The notes under the pieces were generated by a model, which saw nothing but the letters and a program-made list of their open reading frames with translations, ran no database searches and had not been told where the DNA came from. Below, in pieces: positions 26,206 through 35,552 of a stretch of 64,000 nt of DNA. This DNA is from Halomarinibacterium sedimenti (GTDB lineage: Bacteria > Bacteroidota > Bacteroidia > Flavobacteriales > Flavobacteriaceae). The translations under genes were made by a program, and so were the position numbers. The stretch spans positions 1 through 64,000 of the forward strand of contig NZ_JAHWDP010000007.1 in NCBI RefSeq assembly GCF_019312585.1. Reading direction: 5' to 3'. Position 1 is the stretch's first letter. Each line of letters starts with the position of its first letter.

Positions 26206-26637
26206 CTATTTTAACCATCCCTTCGCAATTGCTTTATTGGAATACCAAACAAGGAAAAACCCAATGACCACGACCATAATTGGCATAATCATTCCGCCGG
26301 GACCATATACATCCATAGCACCACTAAGGAATAAATTATACACCATTTGGACTAAAATCCCAACTAGGGATACTAAGAACACGGGTTTAGCCCACTTTTT
26401 TCTGAATATAAGTAATAGGGACCCTAATAATCCTGCCCATACGGCAATAGCAAAAGCAGAAGTAGCCCAAACAGGAATATCATTATAAAGTGCACTTTCT
26501 GCTTCTGGTAGCATATCTAATTCCTCTTGAGTGATTGACTGCTGAGCGACATAGGCCATAGCTCCTAGACCATTCCAAATAACCGCAATTACTGCAATTA
26601 TCCAAAAAACAGCAGAGGGTTTGTTAGTTGTTGTCAT
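26206..26637 (-). CDS. Four-helix membrane protein, function unknown
   Basis: 143 residues with four predicted membrane helices (about 10-30, 58-80, 86-106 and 115-132). Between helices 1 and 2 is a hydrophilic loop of about 25 residues (QQSITQEELDMLPEAESALYNDIP). Sugar- or water-channel motifs are absent. Proteins of this general type in flavobacteria are of unknown function. Convergent with the DinB gene. Confidence 0.72.
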   Translation of the reverse strand: MTTTNKPSAVFWIIAVIAVIWNGLGAMAYVAQQSITQEELDMLPEAESALYNDIPVWATSAFAIAVWAGLLGSLLLIFRKKWAKPVFLVSLVGILVQMVYNLFLSGAMDVYGPGGMIMPIMVVVIGFFLVWYSNKAIAKGWLK

Positions 26638-26713
26638 AATGTTTTGGTTTTAAGTTGTTTGAAATAAAAGTACAAAAAATATTATATAGTATATTTAGGC
26701 ATAAATTTAAACT

Positions 26714-27394
26714 ATGTCTGTAACGATTCCTTCAACTGTTTTCAGTTTTTTAAAAGATTTAAGAGCAAACAATCACCGTGATTGGATGCAAGAGCATAAA
26801 AAAGAATATCAGCAAAATGAAAAGGCACTTAAAAGCTTTTATACTGAAGTGGAAAAAGGGTTAAATCAAAAGGACCAAATTGAAAAGCTAAAAGTCTTTC
26901 GCATTAATCGAGATATTCGTTTTAGCAATGATAAAACACCATATAATGTTCATCGAAGTGTAAGTTTTAGTAGGGCAGGAGAACATCGTAGAGGCGGCTA
27001 TTACTTGCGTATTGAACCAGGAAATACATTAATGGCGGGAGGGTTTTTTGAACCCAATCCTGCTGATTTGTTAAGAATTAGAAAAGAATTTGAAATGGAT
27101 GCGACTCCAATTCGTAAAATTTTAGCAGCGAAAGAATTTAATAAAGCCTTTGGAGGTTTTATTCAAGAATATAAAGTGAAAACTGCCCCAAAAGGATTTA
27201 GCAAAGAAGATCCCAATATCGATTTAATCCGTTTGAAAAGCTTTTTTGTTACTCATAAGTTTTCAGATAAAGAGGTAACTTCACCAGATTTTAAAGATAA
27301 ACTTTTACATCACTACGAACTTCTTCGCCCATTTTTTGATTATTTGAGTGAAGTACTTACCACTGACCTAAATGGAGTATCTACACTTACCTAA
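26714..27394 (+). CDS. DUF2461-family protein
   Basis: 226 residues with the family signatures FLKDLRANNHRDWMQEHKKEY (about 10-30), VFRINRDIRFSNDKTPYNVHRSVSFSRAGEH (about 62-90), GGYYLRIEPGNTLMAGGFFEP (about 93-113) and a C-terminal DLIRLKSFFVTHKFSD. The family is widespread in bacteria and fungi and has no known activity. The length is typical. The stop overlaps the stop of the converging gene by 4 nt. Confidence 0.88.
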   Translation: MSVTIPSTVFSFLKDLRANNHRDWMQEHKKEYQQNEKALKSFYTEVEKGLNQKDQIEKLKVFRINRDIRFSNDKTPYNVHRSVSFSRAGEHRRGGYYLRIEPGNTLMAGGFFEPNPADLLRIRKEFEMDATPIRKILAAKEFNKAFGGFIQEYKVKTAPKGFSKEDPNIDLIRLKSFFVTHKFSDKEVTSPDFKDKLLHHYELLRPFFDYLSEVLTTDLNGVSTLT

Positions 27395-27798
27395 TAAAGT
27401 TCCGCGTATTCTAGGAGTTGGATATTACTTTTTAAACGATCCTTTACAATATTCATCATTCGCTTATTAAGAGCCGATGAGTTTTGAATATAGGTTTCGT
27501 ATTCAGCAAGTGTAAATTGTCCTATGATAATTCCCTTCAAAGAATTTCTGAATTTCATATCCTTGTGAATGGCATTCTCAATATAATCTAGCCGTTTTTC
27601 AATAGTAAGATCGTAAAAAACGTTTTTGTGTTTTGCAACATAGTTTTTAAAAACAGCCAATAATAAGTCGTTTTGAAGCTTAGTAACAGGGCGTAATGTT
27701 TGATTTTGAAAAATTTCGTCGGAAGACATTCCAGGGGTAATTTTTGCGGATACAATTGTAGGGCGAAGACTTAAAAGCACTTCATCTCGAGTTTCCAT
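27391..27798 (-). CDS. Small helical protein, function unknown
   Basis: 135 residues, all-helical in appearance, no signal or membrane segment. Motifs that stand out are SDEIFQNQTLRPVTKLQNDLLLAVF (about 26-50) and FRNSLKGIIIGQFTLAEYETYI (about 84-105). I recognise the protein as a conserved flavobacterial type but not its function. Conserved neighbours are not informative here. Confidence 0.68.
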   Translation of the reverse strand: METRDEVLLSLRPTIVSAKITPGMSSDEIFQNQTLRPVTKLQNDLLLAVFKNYVAKHKNVFYDLTIEKRLDYIENAIHKDMKFRNSLKGIIIGQFTLAEYETYIQNSSALNKRMMNIVKDRLKSNIQLLEYAELY

Positions 27799-27882
27799 GG
27801 TGATGTGTTTTAATAAAATTATGGATTTGAAGTGTGAAAAAGGCTACAACTAGATGAAGTTATGCACAATGATTTCAACAAT

Positions 27883-27920
27883 AAAAAAAGAAGCCCCGTC
27901 AATAATAACAGGGCTTTATA
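27883..27920 (-). terminator. Terminator of the beta-propeller gene
   Basis: Reading on the minus strand, AAGCCC pairs with GGGCTT around a loop of about 14 nt and is followed by a T run. It lies just after the stop codon at 27933. Confidence 0.72.
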
Positions 27921-27932
27921 ATATTTAAAAGG

Positions 27933-30900
27933 TTACTTTTTACCTAAATATTCTTCTTTGGGTAAAACTGCAGGCTTTTCAAGATTGTTCTTTTCTAAAA
28001 AGGAAGTAAACTTTTTACCTTCTTTTCCCATAATCTCGTTAAAGCGTAGTTTTTCTTTTTCGAACTCTTCAGAAATTAATTTATAATTCTGCTTTTGAGC
28101 GCCAGAAACTCTATCGTAACTTGAAGCAACGTTTGCATATAATTCCCCCATGCGTTCACGCAATTCTGGCTCTGCAGAAGCCACATAGTTATCACCCGTA
28201 GTGATTACTAAATCTTTCCTAAGATTTTCTAAGGCATCGTATAGTTTTTGAGCATCCTTTTTCCCTTTGGGATGATTTTCAATGACAAGTTGCGCTACTT
28301 TTTGAGTTTCAGTAATTTCATAAACTAAATACGCTAAATCTTCCACCATATTAAATAAGGTGTTGGTGAGTGCTTCCTGTTCTTTTCTTTCGGCTAACGT
28401 GCCTAAAGAAGTTTCGTCATATTTTAGTTCTATGACTTGCTCATACGTGTCTTTTCCTTTTGATAATAGCACTTTGTATTTCCCAGCAGGAACGCGTTTA
28501 GGACTAAAACCTGCAAACGAAAGTGTTTTTGCTTCGGCCATTTTGGGCGCAGCAGAAGTGAAATTCCAGTTGACTACATTAATTCCTTTAGATTTTCCGG
28601 CGGGAAGAGACGTAATTTTGTTTCCATCCATATCCTGAATTTCCATTTCCATTTTACCGAAGGTGTGCCGCTTTTTTAAATAATAAATTATACGTGCTGC
28701 AGTAGACCTATTGGGACCAACGAATTGGGTTTCGTTTCCAAAACCTCCGGAAAAACCACTTTGCTCCACCATGGTAAATGGTTTTGTTTCAAAAAAGTGT
28801 ACATCTTTTGAAAGAACATCTTGGTTAATTTGACGTAACGGACTTATGTCGTCAATAATAATTACTCCTCGTCCGTGAGTTCCCATCACAATATCATTGG
28901 TTTCTTTTTGAAGATCAATAAAATGAACAGCGACAGCTGGCATATTATTAGTAAACTTAGACCAATTTTTTCCTCCATCAATAGTGACATACAGTCCAAA
29001 TTCAGTACCTAAAAACAGCAAATCTTCATTTTCATAATCCTCTTGTATGTTACGGACAAAAGCATTTTTCTCAATATCTTCTGAAATAATATTTGTCCAA
29101 GTCTTTCCGTAATCTGTTGTTTTTAAGGCATAGGGTTTAAAATCACCCGATGTATGTCCATCAAAAACCACATAGGCTGTCCCTTTACCGTGGACACTTG
29201 CTTCAATATGATATACCCAAGTATTTGCTGGAATACCTATTAAATTTGGAGTAACATTGTTCCAAGAGGTACCACCATTGGTAGTTAACTGCACATTTCC
29301 ATCATCCGTACCAACCCAAATAACATTTTCATCCAGAGGAGATTCTGCAATAGTGAAAATGGTTGTATGATTTTCTGCACCACTATTGTCCATGGATAAG
29401 CCACCTGATTCTTCTTGGTTTTGTTTAGCTTTATTATTGGTGGTTAAATCTGGAGAAATAATGGTCCAACTATCTCCCATATCATCACTTTTATGTAGAA
29501 ATTGACTTCCCATATAAAAGCGATCTGGGTTATGATTACTCACTGCCATAGGGGCATTCCAGTTAAATCTCAATTTTGGTTTTCCTGTTTCAGCTAAAGG
29601 CTGAATGGTTTTTGTTTTATTCTTATCAACATCATATCTCCAAACACTAGCAGCTCCTTGCATTTCAGAATATATAATATTCTTTGTTGGATGTTTTAAA
29701 ACTCTAAAGCCGTCTCCGTATCCTACGCTGTTCCAATCACGGGCTTCAATTCCACCCGGTGAAGAGGAGGGACCATACCAACTTCCATTATCCTGAAGTC
29801 CACCATATACATTATAAGGCTTTTCATTATCAACGCTAATGTGATAAAACTGGGATAACGGTAAGTTTTCGGTAATTTCAAAAGTAGTTCCTCCGTTCCA
29901 AGAACGATAGAATCCGCCATCGGTGCCAGAAAACATAACATCACTGTCGTTAATATGAAATGTAATATCGTGAATATCACTATGCATATTCCCTAAATCT
30001 TTGAAGGTTTTCCCTCCATCTCTACTTATAGATCCGCTTAAGCCACCTTTTACAATTACATCTGGATTACGAGGATCCACTGTAATTCGAGAAAAATAAA
30101 AGGGTCGAACCACCAATCCGAAGTCATTATTTAGATGTTCCCAACTTACACCAGCATTGGTAGATTTCCAAAGACCATTTTTCGTTTTATCTTCTGTTTC
30201 TAGAACAGCATACAGAATATTACTATCGCTAGGAGCTAGTGCCAAACCAATTCTTCCGAGCGAACCCGATGGAAAACCATTATGAATTTTATTCCATGTA
30301 TTTCCAGCGTCCACAGATTTATAAATACCACTATGAACACCTCCCGAATTAAACCCCCATCCAGATCTTCTAAATTCCCACATGGAAGCATAAAGTGTAG
30401 AAGGATTTTTAGGATCCATAATTACATCTCCTGTACCCGTTGAGGGATTTATATATAAAATCTTGTTCCAAGTTTTTCCACCATCAATAGTTTTATAAAC
30501 ACCTCGTGTCTCGCTATCGCTCCATAAAGCACCTAGAACACCTACATATATTTCATTAGTGTTATTTGGGTTAATCACTATGGATGCAATACGCTCGCTA
30601 TCTTCGAATCCAGCAACCTCTTTCCATGTGCTTCCACCATCTGTCGATTTAAACAAGCCATTCCCAATAGAAACCGAGTTCCGTGTCCAAGTTTCACCAG
30701 TTCCTACCCAAATGGTATTGTCCGGATCTTTTGGGTCCAGTGTTACAACTCCAATGGATTGCACATAGTCGTCGAAAATGGGTGAAAAAGTAGCACCTCC
30801 ATCCGTTGTTTTCCACACACCACCACCTGCGGCTCCTATATACATGATTCTTGGATTGGTAGGGTGCATCTCGATATCATTTATGCGACCGCTCATAAGT

Positions 30901-31025
30901 GCTGGGCCTATTTGCCGTGCCGTCATATCTCCAAATAATTCTTTTCCCTTAAGAGAAACATCTTGAGAATTTCCAAAAAAAGGAATTAAAAGTAATGCGG
31001 CAAAGAGTATTAGAATATGTTTCAT
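27933..31025 (-). CDS. Secreted beta-propeller protein with BNR/VPS10-like repeats
   Basis: 1030 residues with a signal peptide (KHILILFAALLLIPFFGNSQ). Residues of about 35-700 are WD40/YVTN/BNR-like propeller repeats, visible as Asp-box-like turns (GGGVWKTTDGGATF, GNGLFKSTDGGSTW, RGVYKTIDGGKTWN, SGIYKSVDAGNTWN, DDMGDSW). A C-terminal helical part (about 860-1030) has no clear domain. Similar large proteins in Bacteroidota are often labelled glycosyl hydrolases, but Asp boxes alone do not prove glycosidase activity. No T9SS tail is present. Probably periplasmic or outer-membrane associated. The LolA-like gene upstream on the same strand is separated by a terminator. Confidence 0.85.
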   Translation of the reverse strand: MKHILILFAALLLIPFFGNSQDVSLKGKELFGDMTARQIGPALMSGRINDIEMHPTNPRIMYIGAAGGGVWKTTDGGATFSPIFDDYVQSIGVVTLDPKDPDNTIWVGTGETWTRNSVSIGNGLFKSTDGGSTWKEVAGFEDSERIASIVINPNNTNEIYVGVLGALWSDSETRGVYKTIDGGKTWNKILYINPSTGTGDVIMDPKNPSTLYASMWEFRRSGWGFNSGGVHSGIYKSVDAGNTWNKIHNGFPSGSLGRIGLALAPSDSNILYAVLETEDKTKNGLWKSTNAGVSWEHLNNDFGLVVRPFYFSRITVDPRNPDVIVKGGLSGSISRDGGKTFKDLGNMHSDIHDITFHINDSDVMFSGTDGGFYRSWNGGTTFEITENLPLSQFYHISVDNEKPYNVYGGLQDNGSWYGPSSSPGGIEARDWNSVGYGDGFRVLKHPTKNIIYSEMQGAASVWRYDVDKNKTKTIQPLAETGKPKLRFNWNAPMAVSNHNPDRFYMGSQFLHKSDDMGDSWTIISPDLTTNNKAKQNQEESGGLSMDNSGAENHTTIFTIAESPLDENVIWVGTDDGNVQLTTNGGTSWNNVTPNLIGIPANTWVYHIEASVHGKGTAYVVFDGHTSGDFKPYALKTTDYGKTWTNIISEDIEKNAFVRNIQEDYENEDLLFLGTEFGLYVTIDGGKNWSKFTNNMPAVAVHFIDLQKETNDIVMGTHGRGVIIIDDISPLRQINQDVLSKDVHFFETKPFTMVEQSGFSGGFGNETQFVGPNRSTAARIIYYLKKRHTFGKMEMEIQDMDGNKITSLPAGKSKGINVVNWNFTSAAPKMAEAKTLSFAGFSPKRVPAGKYKVLLSKGKDTYEQVIELKYDETSLGTLAERKEQEALTNTLFNMVEDLAYLVYEITETQKVAQLVIENHPKGKKDAQKLYDALENLRKDLVITTGDNYVASAEPELRERMGELYANVASSYDRVSGAQKQNYKLISEEFEKEKLRFNEIMGKEGKKFTSFLEKNNLEKPAVLPKEEYLGKK

Positions 31026-31042
31026 TTTGGTTGAGTTTTGTT

Positions 31043-31070
31043 TAAAAAAAATTCCCGCTAGGCAGGAATC
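31043..31070 (-). terminator. Terminator of the LolA-like gene
   Basis: On the minus strand ATTCCTGC pairs with GCGGGAAT (one mismatch) and runs into eight T residues. It lies between the stop at 31091 and the start of the propeller gene at 31025. Confidence 0.72.
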
Positions 31071-31090
31071 TTAAATTGTATTCAATAAAA

Positions 31091-31870
31091 TTAATTTTTG
31101 CTTCCGCCATCTGAAGCTGGAGCAGGAAATTTAAAGATGCTTTCATCTACCTCACCATTAATAACAATATTGGTGATAGTAATTTGCTGTCCGCCAGGTT
31201 GTCCTTTAGCACCTTCGGTAATGGAAAATGGAAAATACAATCCTTCAACTTCCTGATAATCGCTAAATTTTGTTTGTCCAACTATTCCAGCTGCAGGCCC
31301 ACTTTTGATTTCTTTTTCAACAACTATAGGAACAAAGTTTTCAGCATCAAAATAATAGAAGGTAATATCTTGTTCTTCTTTCCCATCAACCATAATGGGT
31401 TCTTTGGTTAACTTTATTTTGAAGGTTTCAGTCCCTTCAACGGTTTCGGTTCCCACTAACTCCACAGAGTGTCCTTTTGATGCATAATCAATAAAAGGAT
31501 CAGGAAAATCATTTATATCATTTTTGTAGTTCTTAGTAGCTTCAGCATCACTTTTCTCGGCAGCCATGGTCATTTGGTTGGTTGCCCAAAGTGTTTCACC
31601 ATCATACACATTTTGATAAAATGTTTGCCCTTGAAAGTCTGCTTTCATTAACGATTTCCCATTATTCATTTGAATCATGGCAATAGGCAACTCCATTCCT
31701 TGAAAATTAACACTTCCTTCAAAAGATAGCGTTTTTACATTTTTCCAATTTTCAAGTCCTCCAGTATTTTCAAAATAATTGGCTAGAATTTCATCCGCAG
31801 TTTGTGCTTGAAGAAATGTGGTTGCTCCAAAGCATAAAATGGCTAATGTTATAAGTTTTAACTTGTTCAT
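31091..31870 (-). CDS. Secreted LolA/LolB-fold protein
   Basis: 259 residues with a signal peptide (NKLKLITLAILCFGATTFLQAQ). The mature part reads as an outer-membrane lipoprotein-sorting-like half-barrel: an opening TADEILANYFENTGGLENWKNVKTLSFEGSV, then repeated antiparallel strands ending IVINGEVDESIFKFP. Such proteins bind hydrophobic ligands in the periplasm. This one is larger than typical LolA and should not be called LolA. Its relation to the propeller gene is only positional. Confidence 0.78.
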   Translation of the reverse strand: MNKLKLITLAILCFGATTFLQAQTADEILANYFENTGGLENWKNVKTLSFEGSVNFQGMELPIAMIQMNNGKSLMKADFQGQTFYQNVYDGETLWATNQMTMAAEKSDAEATKNYKNDINDFPDPFIDYASKGHSVELVGTETVEGTETFKIKLTKEPIMVDGKEEQDITFYYFDAENFVPIVVEKEIKSGPAAGIVGQTKFSDYQEVEGLYFPFSITEGAKGQPGGQQITITNIVINGEVDESIFKFPAPASDGGSKN

Positions 31871-31995
31871 AAGTGTTTTATTAAGATTTTACGTAAAAGT
31901 AAGTATCGATTTTTACATTATTGTTACAATAATTAATATTTTTTTGAAATTTAAATTCACTTTCAAAATGGGTATCTTTACAAAAATTTTGATAT

Positions 31996-32883
31996 ATGAA
32001 ATTCGGAAAAGTAGATGATCCAGATAACATAGATTTCTCACTTCCTAATGATCATCCATCCACAAAAGAACTTTTACAAAAAAATAAATTGAAAAACCCT
32101 CTTAAAGTGTATGTGGGATGTGCAAAATGGAATAAAGCCGATTTAAAAGGATTTTATCCTCGTGGCACTAAAGATGAATTAGCATATTATTCCACACAGT
32201 TTAATTCAATAGAATTAAATGCTACTTTTTATAGAATTTTTCCCGTGGATACCTTTGCCGGTTGGTATGAAAAGACTCCAGAAAATTTTCGCTTCTTCCC
32301 AAAGTTCTTTCAAGGAATAAGCCATTGGAAACGCCTTGTAGATTGTGAGGAAGTATTAAATGAATACGTTTTACACGCTTCAAATCTAAAAGAAAAGCTT
32401 GAAATGCCCTTTGTACAAATGCCAGATAATTTTGGACCCAAAAATATTGAAAGACTAGAGCCGTTCTTTAAAATGCTTCCTAAAGATATAAAGCCTGCAA
32501 TTGAATTTCGCCATACGGATTGGTTTAATGATACCGTTGTTGCAAACGAATTGTACGATATTTTAGAGCGAAACGAAATCTCAAATGTAATCGTTGATAC
32601 GGCCGGCAGAAGAGATTTATTACATATGCGAATGACAACCCCAACGGCATTTATTCGCTATAATGGGGCAAATCACCCAAGTGATTATGATCGGTTGGAC
32701 GATTGGGTAGATAGGCTAGAGGAGTGGGTTTCACAGGGATTAGAGAATATCTATTTTTTTGTTCATCAAAATATTGAAAAGGCATCTCCGTTGCTTTCTT
32801 CACATTTTATAAAAAATATAAATAACCGTTTAGGGACAAATTTGGTTATTCCTAAAATGGACAACCCTAAAAATAAGTTTTAA
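31996..32883 (+). CDS. DUF72-family protein
   Basis: 295 residues with the family's TIM-barrel-like pattern: VYVGCAKWNKADLKGFYP (about 35-52), YSTQFNSIELNATFYRIFP (about 64-82), FRFFPKFFQGISHW, MPFVQMPDNFGP and AIEFRHTDWF. DUF72 proteins resemble xylose-isomerase-like or endonuclease-IV-like barrels, with no confirmed reaction. The stop overlaps the ATG of the thioesterase gene as TAATG. Confidence 0.88.
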   Translation: MKFGKVDDPDNIDFSLPNDHPSTKELLQKNKLKNPLKVYVGCAKWNKADLKGFYPRGTKDELAYYSTQFNSIELNATFYRIFPVDTFAGWYEKTPENFRFFPKFFQGISHWKRLVDCEEVLNEYVLHASNLKEKLEMPFVQMPDNFGPKNIERLEPFFKMLPKDIKPAIEFRHTDWFNDTVVANELYDILERNEISNVIVDTAGRRDLLHMRMTTPTAFIRYNGANHPSDYDRLDDWVDRLEEWVSQGLENIYFFVHQNIEKASPLLSSHFIKNINNRLGTNLVIPKMDNPKNKF

Positions 32884-33278
32884 TGAGATTTCACAGTAGA
32901 AAATGGGTAAAACCCGAAGATTTAAATCCTAATGGTACTTTATTTGGTGGTCGATTGCTAGAATGGATTGATGAAGAAGCTGCCATGTACACCATTATTC
33001 AGCTAGAAAACCCTGGAATAGTAACTAAGTTTATGAGCGAAATAAACTTTAGAAGTTCAGCAAAAAAGGGAGATATCGTTGAAATTGGAATTGAAGTAGT
33101 ACATTTTGGTAAATCGTCAATTACACTTCAGTGTGAGGTGAGAAATAAAATGACACGAGAAACCATCATAACCATTGATAAAATTATAATGGTGAATCTT
33201 GACGAGGATGGAATCCCTGTACCACATGGGAAAACCCAAATTGAATATGTAAAGGACCGGTTAAACAAAAACGATTAG
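32883..33278 (+). CDS. Acyl-CoA thioesterase (hotdog fold, YciA-like)
   Basis: 131 residues with the hotdog signature NPNGTLFGGRLLEWIDEEAAMYTI (about 16-39), in which G-x-x-F-G-G and the catalytic Asp are present, and MSEINFRSSAKKGDIVEIGIEV. It hydrolyses acyl-CoA thioesters in the cytosol. It is translationally coupled to the DUF72 gene by a 1-nt overlap. Confidence 0.88.
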   Translation: MRFHSRKWVKPEDLNPNGTLFGGRLLEWIDEEAAMYTIIQLENPGIVTKFMSEINFRSSAKKGDIVEIGIEVVHFGKSSITLQCEVRNKMTRETIITIDKIIMVNLDEDGIPVPHGKTQIEYVKDRLNKND

Positions 33279-33283
33279 AAGGA

Positions 33284-34552
33284 TTAACCTTTTAGGCCTT
33301 CAAAATCTTTACCTGAAGGAATTTCGAACAATTCTAATCCAAAATAGGGGATGGCAGCGATTAAATGGTCGAAAATATCTGCTTGAATATGTTCGTAGTT
33401 TTCCCATCTTTTATCGTGGCTAAAACAGAATATTTCAATGGGTATCCCACGATCTGTTGGGGCTAAATGCCGAACCATTAAAAACAATTCTTTGTTAATA
33501 GCAGGATTTTCATTAATAAATGCATCTGCATATTTTCTGAAAACTCCAAGGTTTGTTTGATTACGCCCGTTTATAAGTAATTCTTTATTAACATTATGTG
33601 CGGTGTTGTAGCGTTTTACATCCCTTTCACGATGGTCCAAATAGGGTTTAATGAGCTCAATTTTTTCTAATTTTTCGATTTCTTCTGGAGATAGAAATTT
33701 AACCGAGTTTTGTTTGATGAATAAGGACCTTTTTATTCTTCTTCCATCAGATTCCTGCATTCCTCTCCAATTTTGAAAGGAGTCGGCAATCAAGCTATAG
33801 GTAGGAATGGTGGTATATGTATTGTCGAAATTTTGTACACGAACGGTAGCGAGATTTATTTCAGTTACATAACCATCTGCGCCAAATTTGCTGAAGGTAA
33901 TCCAATCTCCAATACGCACAATATCATTGACCGATACTTGTATACTTGCAACAAAACCTAAAATGGTATCTCTAAAAATGAGTAATAATACAGCAGAAGC
34001 TGCCCCCAATGAAGCCAAACTTTCAATGCTAAATCCAGAAATTAAATTTACAATTAAAAAAATGGCACCTCCCCAAGCAAATATCATTAATACTTGCTGA
34101 TAGCTTTCTAGGGGCTTGTCATTAAATTTCTCGTTACTTTCTCGTAAGTAATTCTTTGTGGTACGAAGGATACTCCTAAAAATATAGACAGATAAAATCA
34201 CCAATAAAATTTTGGCAATCATAAGGCTAAATTTTTCAGTTTTTGGATAGTCGTTTAATATAATGGGGATTAAATACCAAATCAAAAACCATGGAGCGAG
34301 ATGTGCTACAAAACGAGGAAAATTACTTTTTACTAGAAAATCATCATACGTAGTTTTCGTTTTGTTACTGAAGGCTTTAAAAAGCTGCACAATAACATTA
34401 CGAGTTATGTAATCAAGAATAAAAACAATAATAATACCAATAATAGCAACAACAATAGTGTTGAGAAGTGTTGCCCAAAAATCGGTCATACCTTGTTGGT
34501 AAAGGTATTTCCGAAGCATATCGGCATATTGAATTATGTCTTTTTTATCCAT
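33284..34552 (-). CDS. MscS-family mechanosensitive channel, YbdG-like
   Basis: 422 residues: five predicted membrane helices in the first 190 residues, an MscS pore region (SLASLGAASAVLLLIFRDTILGFVASIQVSVNDIVRIGDWITFSKFGADGYVTEINLATVRVQNFDNTYTTIPTYSLIADSFQNWRG), then a cytoplasmic beta domain. The pattern R-I-G-D-W-I and the N-W-R-G motif match the larger YbdG/YnaI-type channels. It releases solutes under osmotic downshift. Overlaps the DUF3817 gene end by 8 nt. Confidence 0.87.
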   Translation of the reverse strand: MDKKDIIQYADMLRKYLYQQGMTDFWATLLNTIVVAIIGIIIVFILDYITRNVIVQLFKAFSNKTKTTYDDFLVKSNFPRFVAHLAPWFLIWYLIPIILNDYPKTEKFSLMIAKILLVILSVYIFRSILRTTKNYLRESNEKFNDKPLESYQQVLMIFAWGGAIFLIVNLISGFSIESLASLGAASAVLLLIFRDTILGFVASIQVSVNDIVRIGDWITFSKFGADGYVTEINLATVRVQNFDNTYTTIPTYSLIADSFQNWRGMQESDGRRIKRSLFIKQNSVKFLSPEEIEKLEKIELIKPYLDHRERDVKRYNTAHNVNKELLINGRNQTNLGVFRKYADAFINENPAINKELFLMVRHLAPTDRGIPIEIFCFSHDKRWENYEHIQADIFDHLIAAIPYFGLELFEIPSGKDFEGLKG

Positions 34553-34829
34553 TTAAATATTTTCTTTCAGCGTAAAAAGGACCAAATGGCAATACAGAGC
34601 AAAGTAACACAATAAGAAAAGTAGAGGTGGGCCATTGCAGCTTTTCTTTCATAAAATAAGCTGCCATAACATACATTATAAAAAGAATTCCATGAAGCAT
34701 TCCCACAACTTGTACCATTTGAGGCATTTCGAATATATATTTTAAGGGCATTGCTATTCCCAGTAATAACAAAAATGAAATAGCTTCCAGCGTACTGATA
34801 ATTTTAAATTGCTTTATTGAAATATCCAT
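34545..34829 (-). CDS. DUF3817-family membrane protein
   Basis: 94 residues from the ATG at 34829 (the longer frame begins at a TTG with no family support). It has three predicted membrane helices and the family start FKIISTLEAISFLLLLGIAMPLKYI with MLHGILFIMYV in the middle and LPFGPFYAERKYL at the end. Unknown function. It is the first gene of the transcript with the downstream MscS channel, and its end overlaps that gene by 8 nt. Confidence 0.83.
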   Translation of the reverse strand: MDISIKQFKIISTLEAISFLLLLGIAMPLKYIFEMPQMVQVVGMLHGILFIMYVMAAYFMKEKLQWPTSTFLIVLLCSVLPFGPFYAERKYLNG

Positions 34830-34844
34830 TAGGTAAAATTTTTG

Positions 34845-34852
34845 CAAAGATA
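34845..34852 (-). promoter_or_regulatory. -7 box TATCTTTG of the DUF3817/MscS pair
   Basis: On the minus strand TATCTTTG fits TAnnTTTG and ends 15 nt before the ATG at 34829. No TTG at the right distance was found. Confidence 0.45.
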
Positions 34853-34889
34853 CATTTTGTATTGGGCGTACTGCTATTTTAACGATTTT

Positions 34890-35495
34890 TTAATCACATG
34901 GTAAAGGCTCGTTCAAAATAGGGTATAGGAAGTTTTTTTGATAACTAAAATGCCACCATTCAGTTCTAATGGTTTGAAAACCAAATTGTTTCATTCCTTC
35001 TATCAATAGCTTTCTATTATTCAATATTTCTTCCGAAAAATTATAATTATCTATATGGGCGTCTTTTCCAAAGAAATCATAATCGCTTCCCATTTCAACA
35101 TAACAGCCCTCAAGGGTTACCAAGGTAATATCTACCGCAGCACCTCTGTTATGTATGGATCCTTTGCCATACGGATTGGCAACATAGGCTGCATTAGGTA
35201 CTTTTTTCCACATCATTTTTTGGATGTCTAATGGACGGTAACAATCGTATATTTTTATTTTGTATCCTTTTTCACAGAAATAGTCATTTGCAAGGGTTAG
35301 GGCTTTAGCTACTTCTGGCTGTAAGACACATTTTGCACAAGGATATAAGGTTTCACCCATAAAATTTTGTGGGGTTGCATATCTTATTTCAAATTCAAAT
35401 TCAGTAGATAAGGATTCAATCGCAACCAAAGACTTTTGACCAAATCCTTGAGCAATATAAAAACAGAAAAAAATAAAGGAAGCATACTTTATCAT
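34890..35495 (-). CDS. D-Ala-D-Ala dipeptidase (VanX/DdpX family, M15D)
   Basis: 201 residues from the ATG at 35495, with a signal peptide (ASFIFFCFYIAQGFGQ). Peptidase M15D motifs are complete: YDCYRPLDIQKMMW, the zinc motif GSIHNRGAAVDITL (S-x-H-x-x-G-x-A-x-D, about 118-131) and EWWHFSY (about 184-190, with the catalytic Glu and third zinc ligand). It cleaves D-Ala-D-Ala, more likely for cell-wall dipeptide recycling than for glycopeptide resistance, since vanH and vanA are absent. It is divergent from the SDR gene, sharing a 57-nt regulatory space. Confidence 0.92.
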   Translation of the reverse strand: MIKYASFIFFCFYIAQGFGQKSLVAIESLSTEFEFEIRYATPQNFMGETLYPCAKCVLQPEVAKALTLANDYFCEKGYKIKIYDCYRPLDIQKMMWKKVPNAAYVANPYGKGSIHNRGAAVDITLVTLEGCYVEMGSDYDFFGKDAHIDNYNFSEEILNNRKLLIEGMKQFGFQTIRTEWWHFSYQKNFLYPILNEPLPCD

Positions 35496-35519
35496 AAAAA
35501 AGTAAAAGTGTATAATACT

Positions 35520-35538
35520 CAAAGATACATTATCTTTG
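35520..35538. promoter_or_regulatory. Divergent back-to-back -7 boxes in a near-palindrome
   Basis: CAAAGATACATTATCTTTG carries TATCTTTG on both strands: minus strand at 35520-35527 for the dipeptidase gene, plus strand at 35531-35538 for the SDR gene. Both fit TAnnTTTG. The two start codons are at 35495 (25 nt away) and 35553 (15 nt away). No TTG partner is clear on either side. Confidence 0.5.
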
Positions 35539-35552
35539 AAAAAAAGAATTTG

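Noticed and set aside
34890-35495. Glycopeptide resistance cassette (vanX)
   Set aside because: The dipeptidase is alone; no vanH, vanA ligase or vanRS genes are nearby, so cell-wall dipeptide recycling is likelier.
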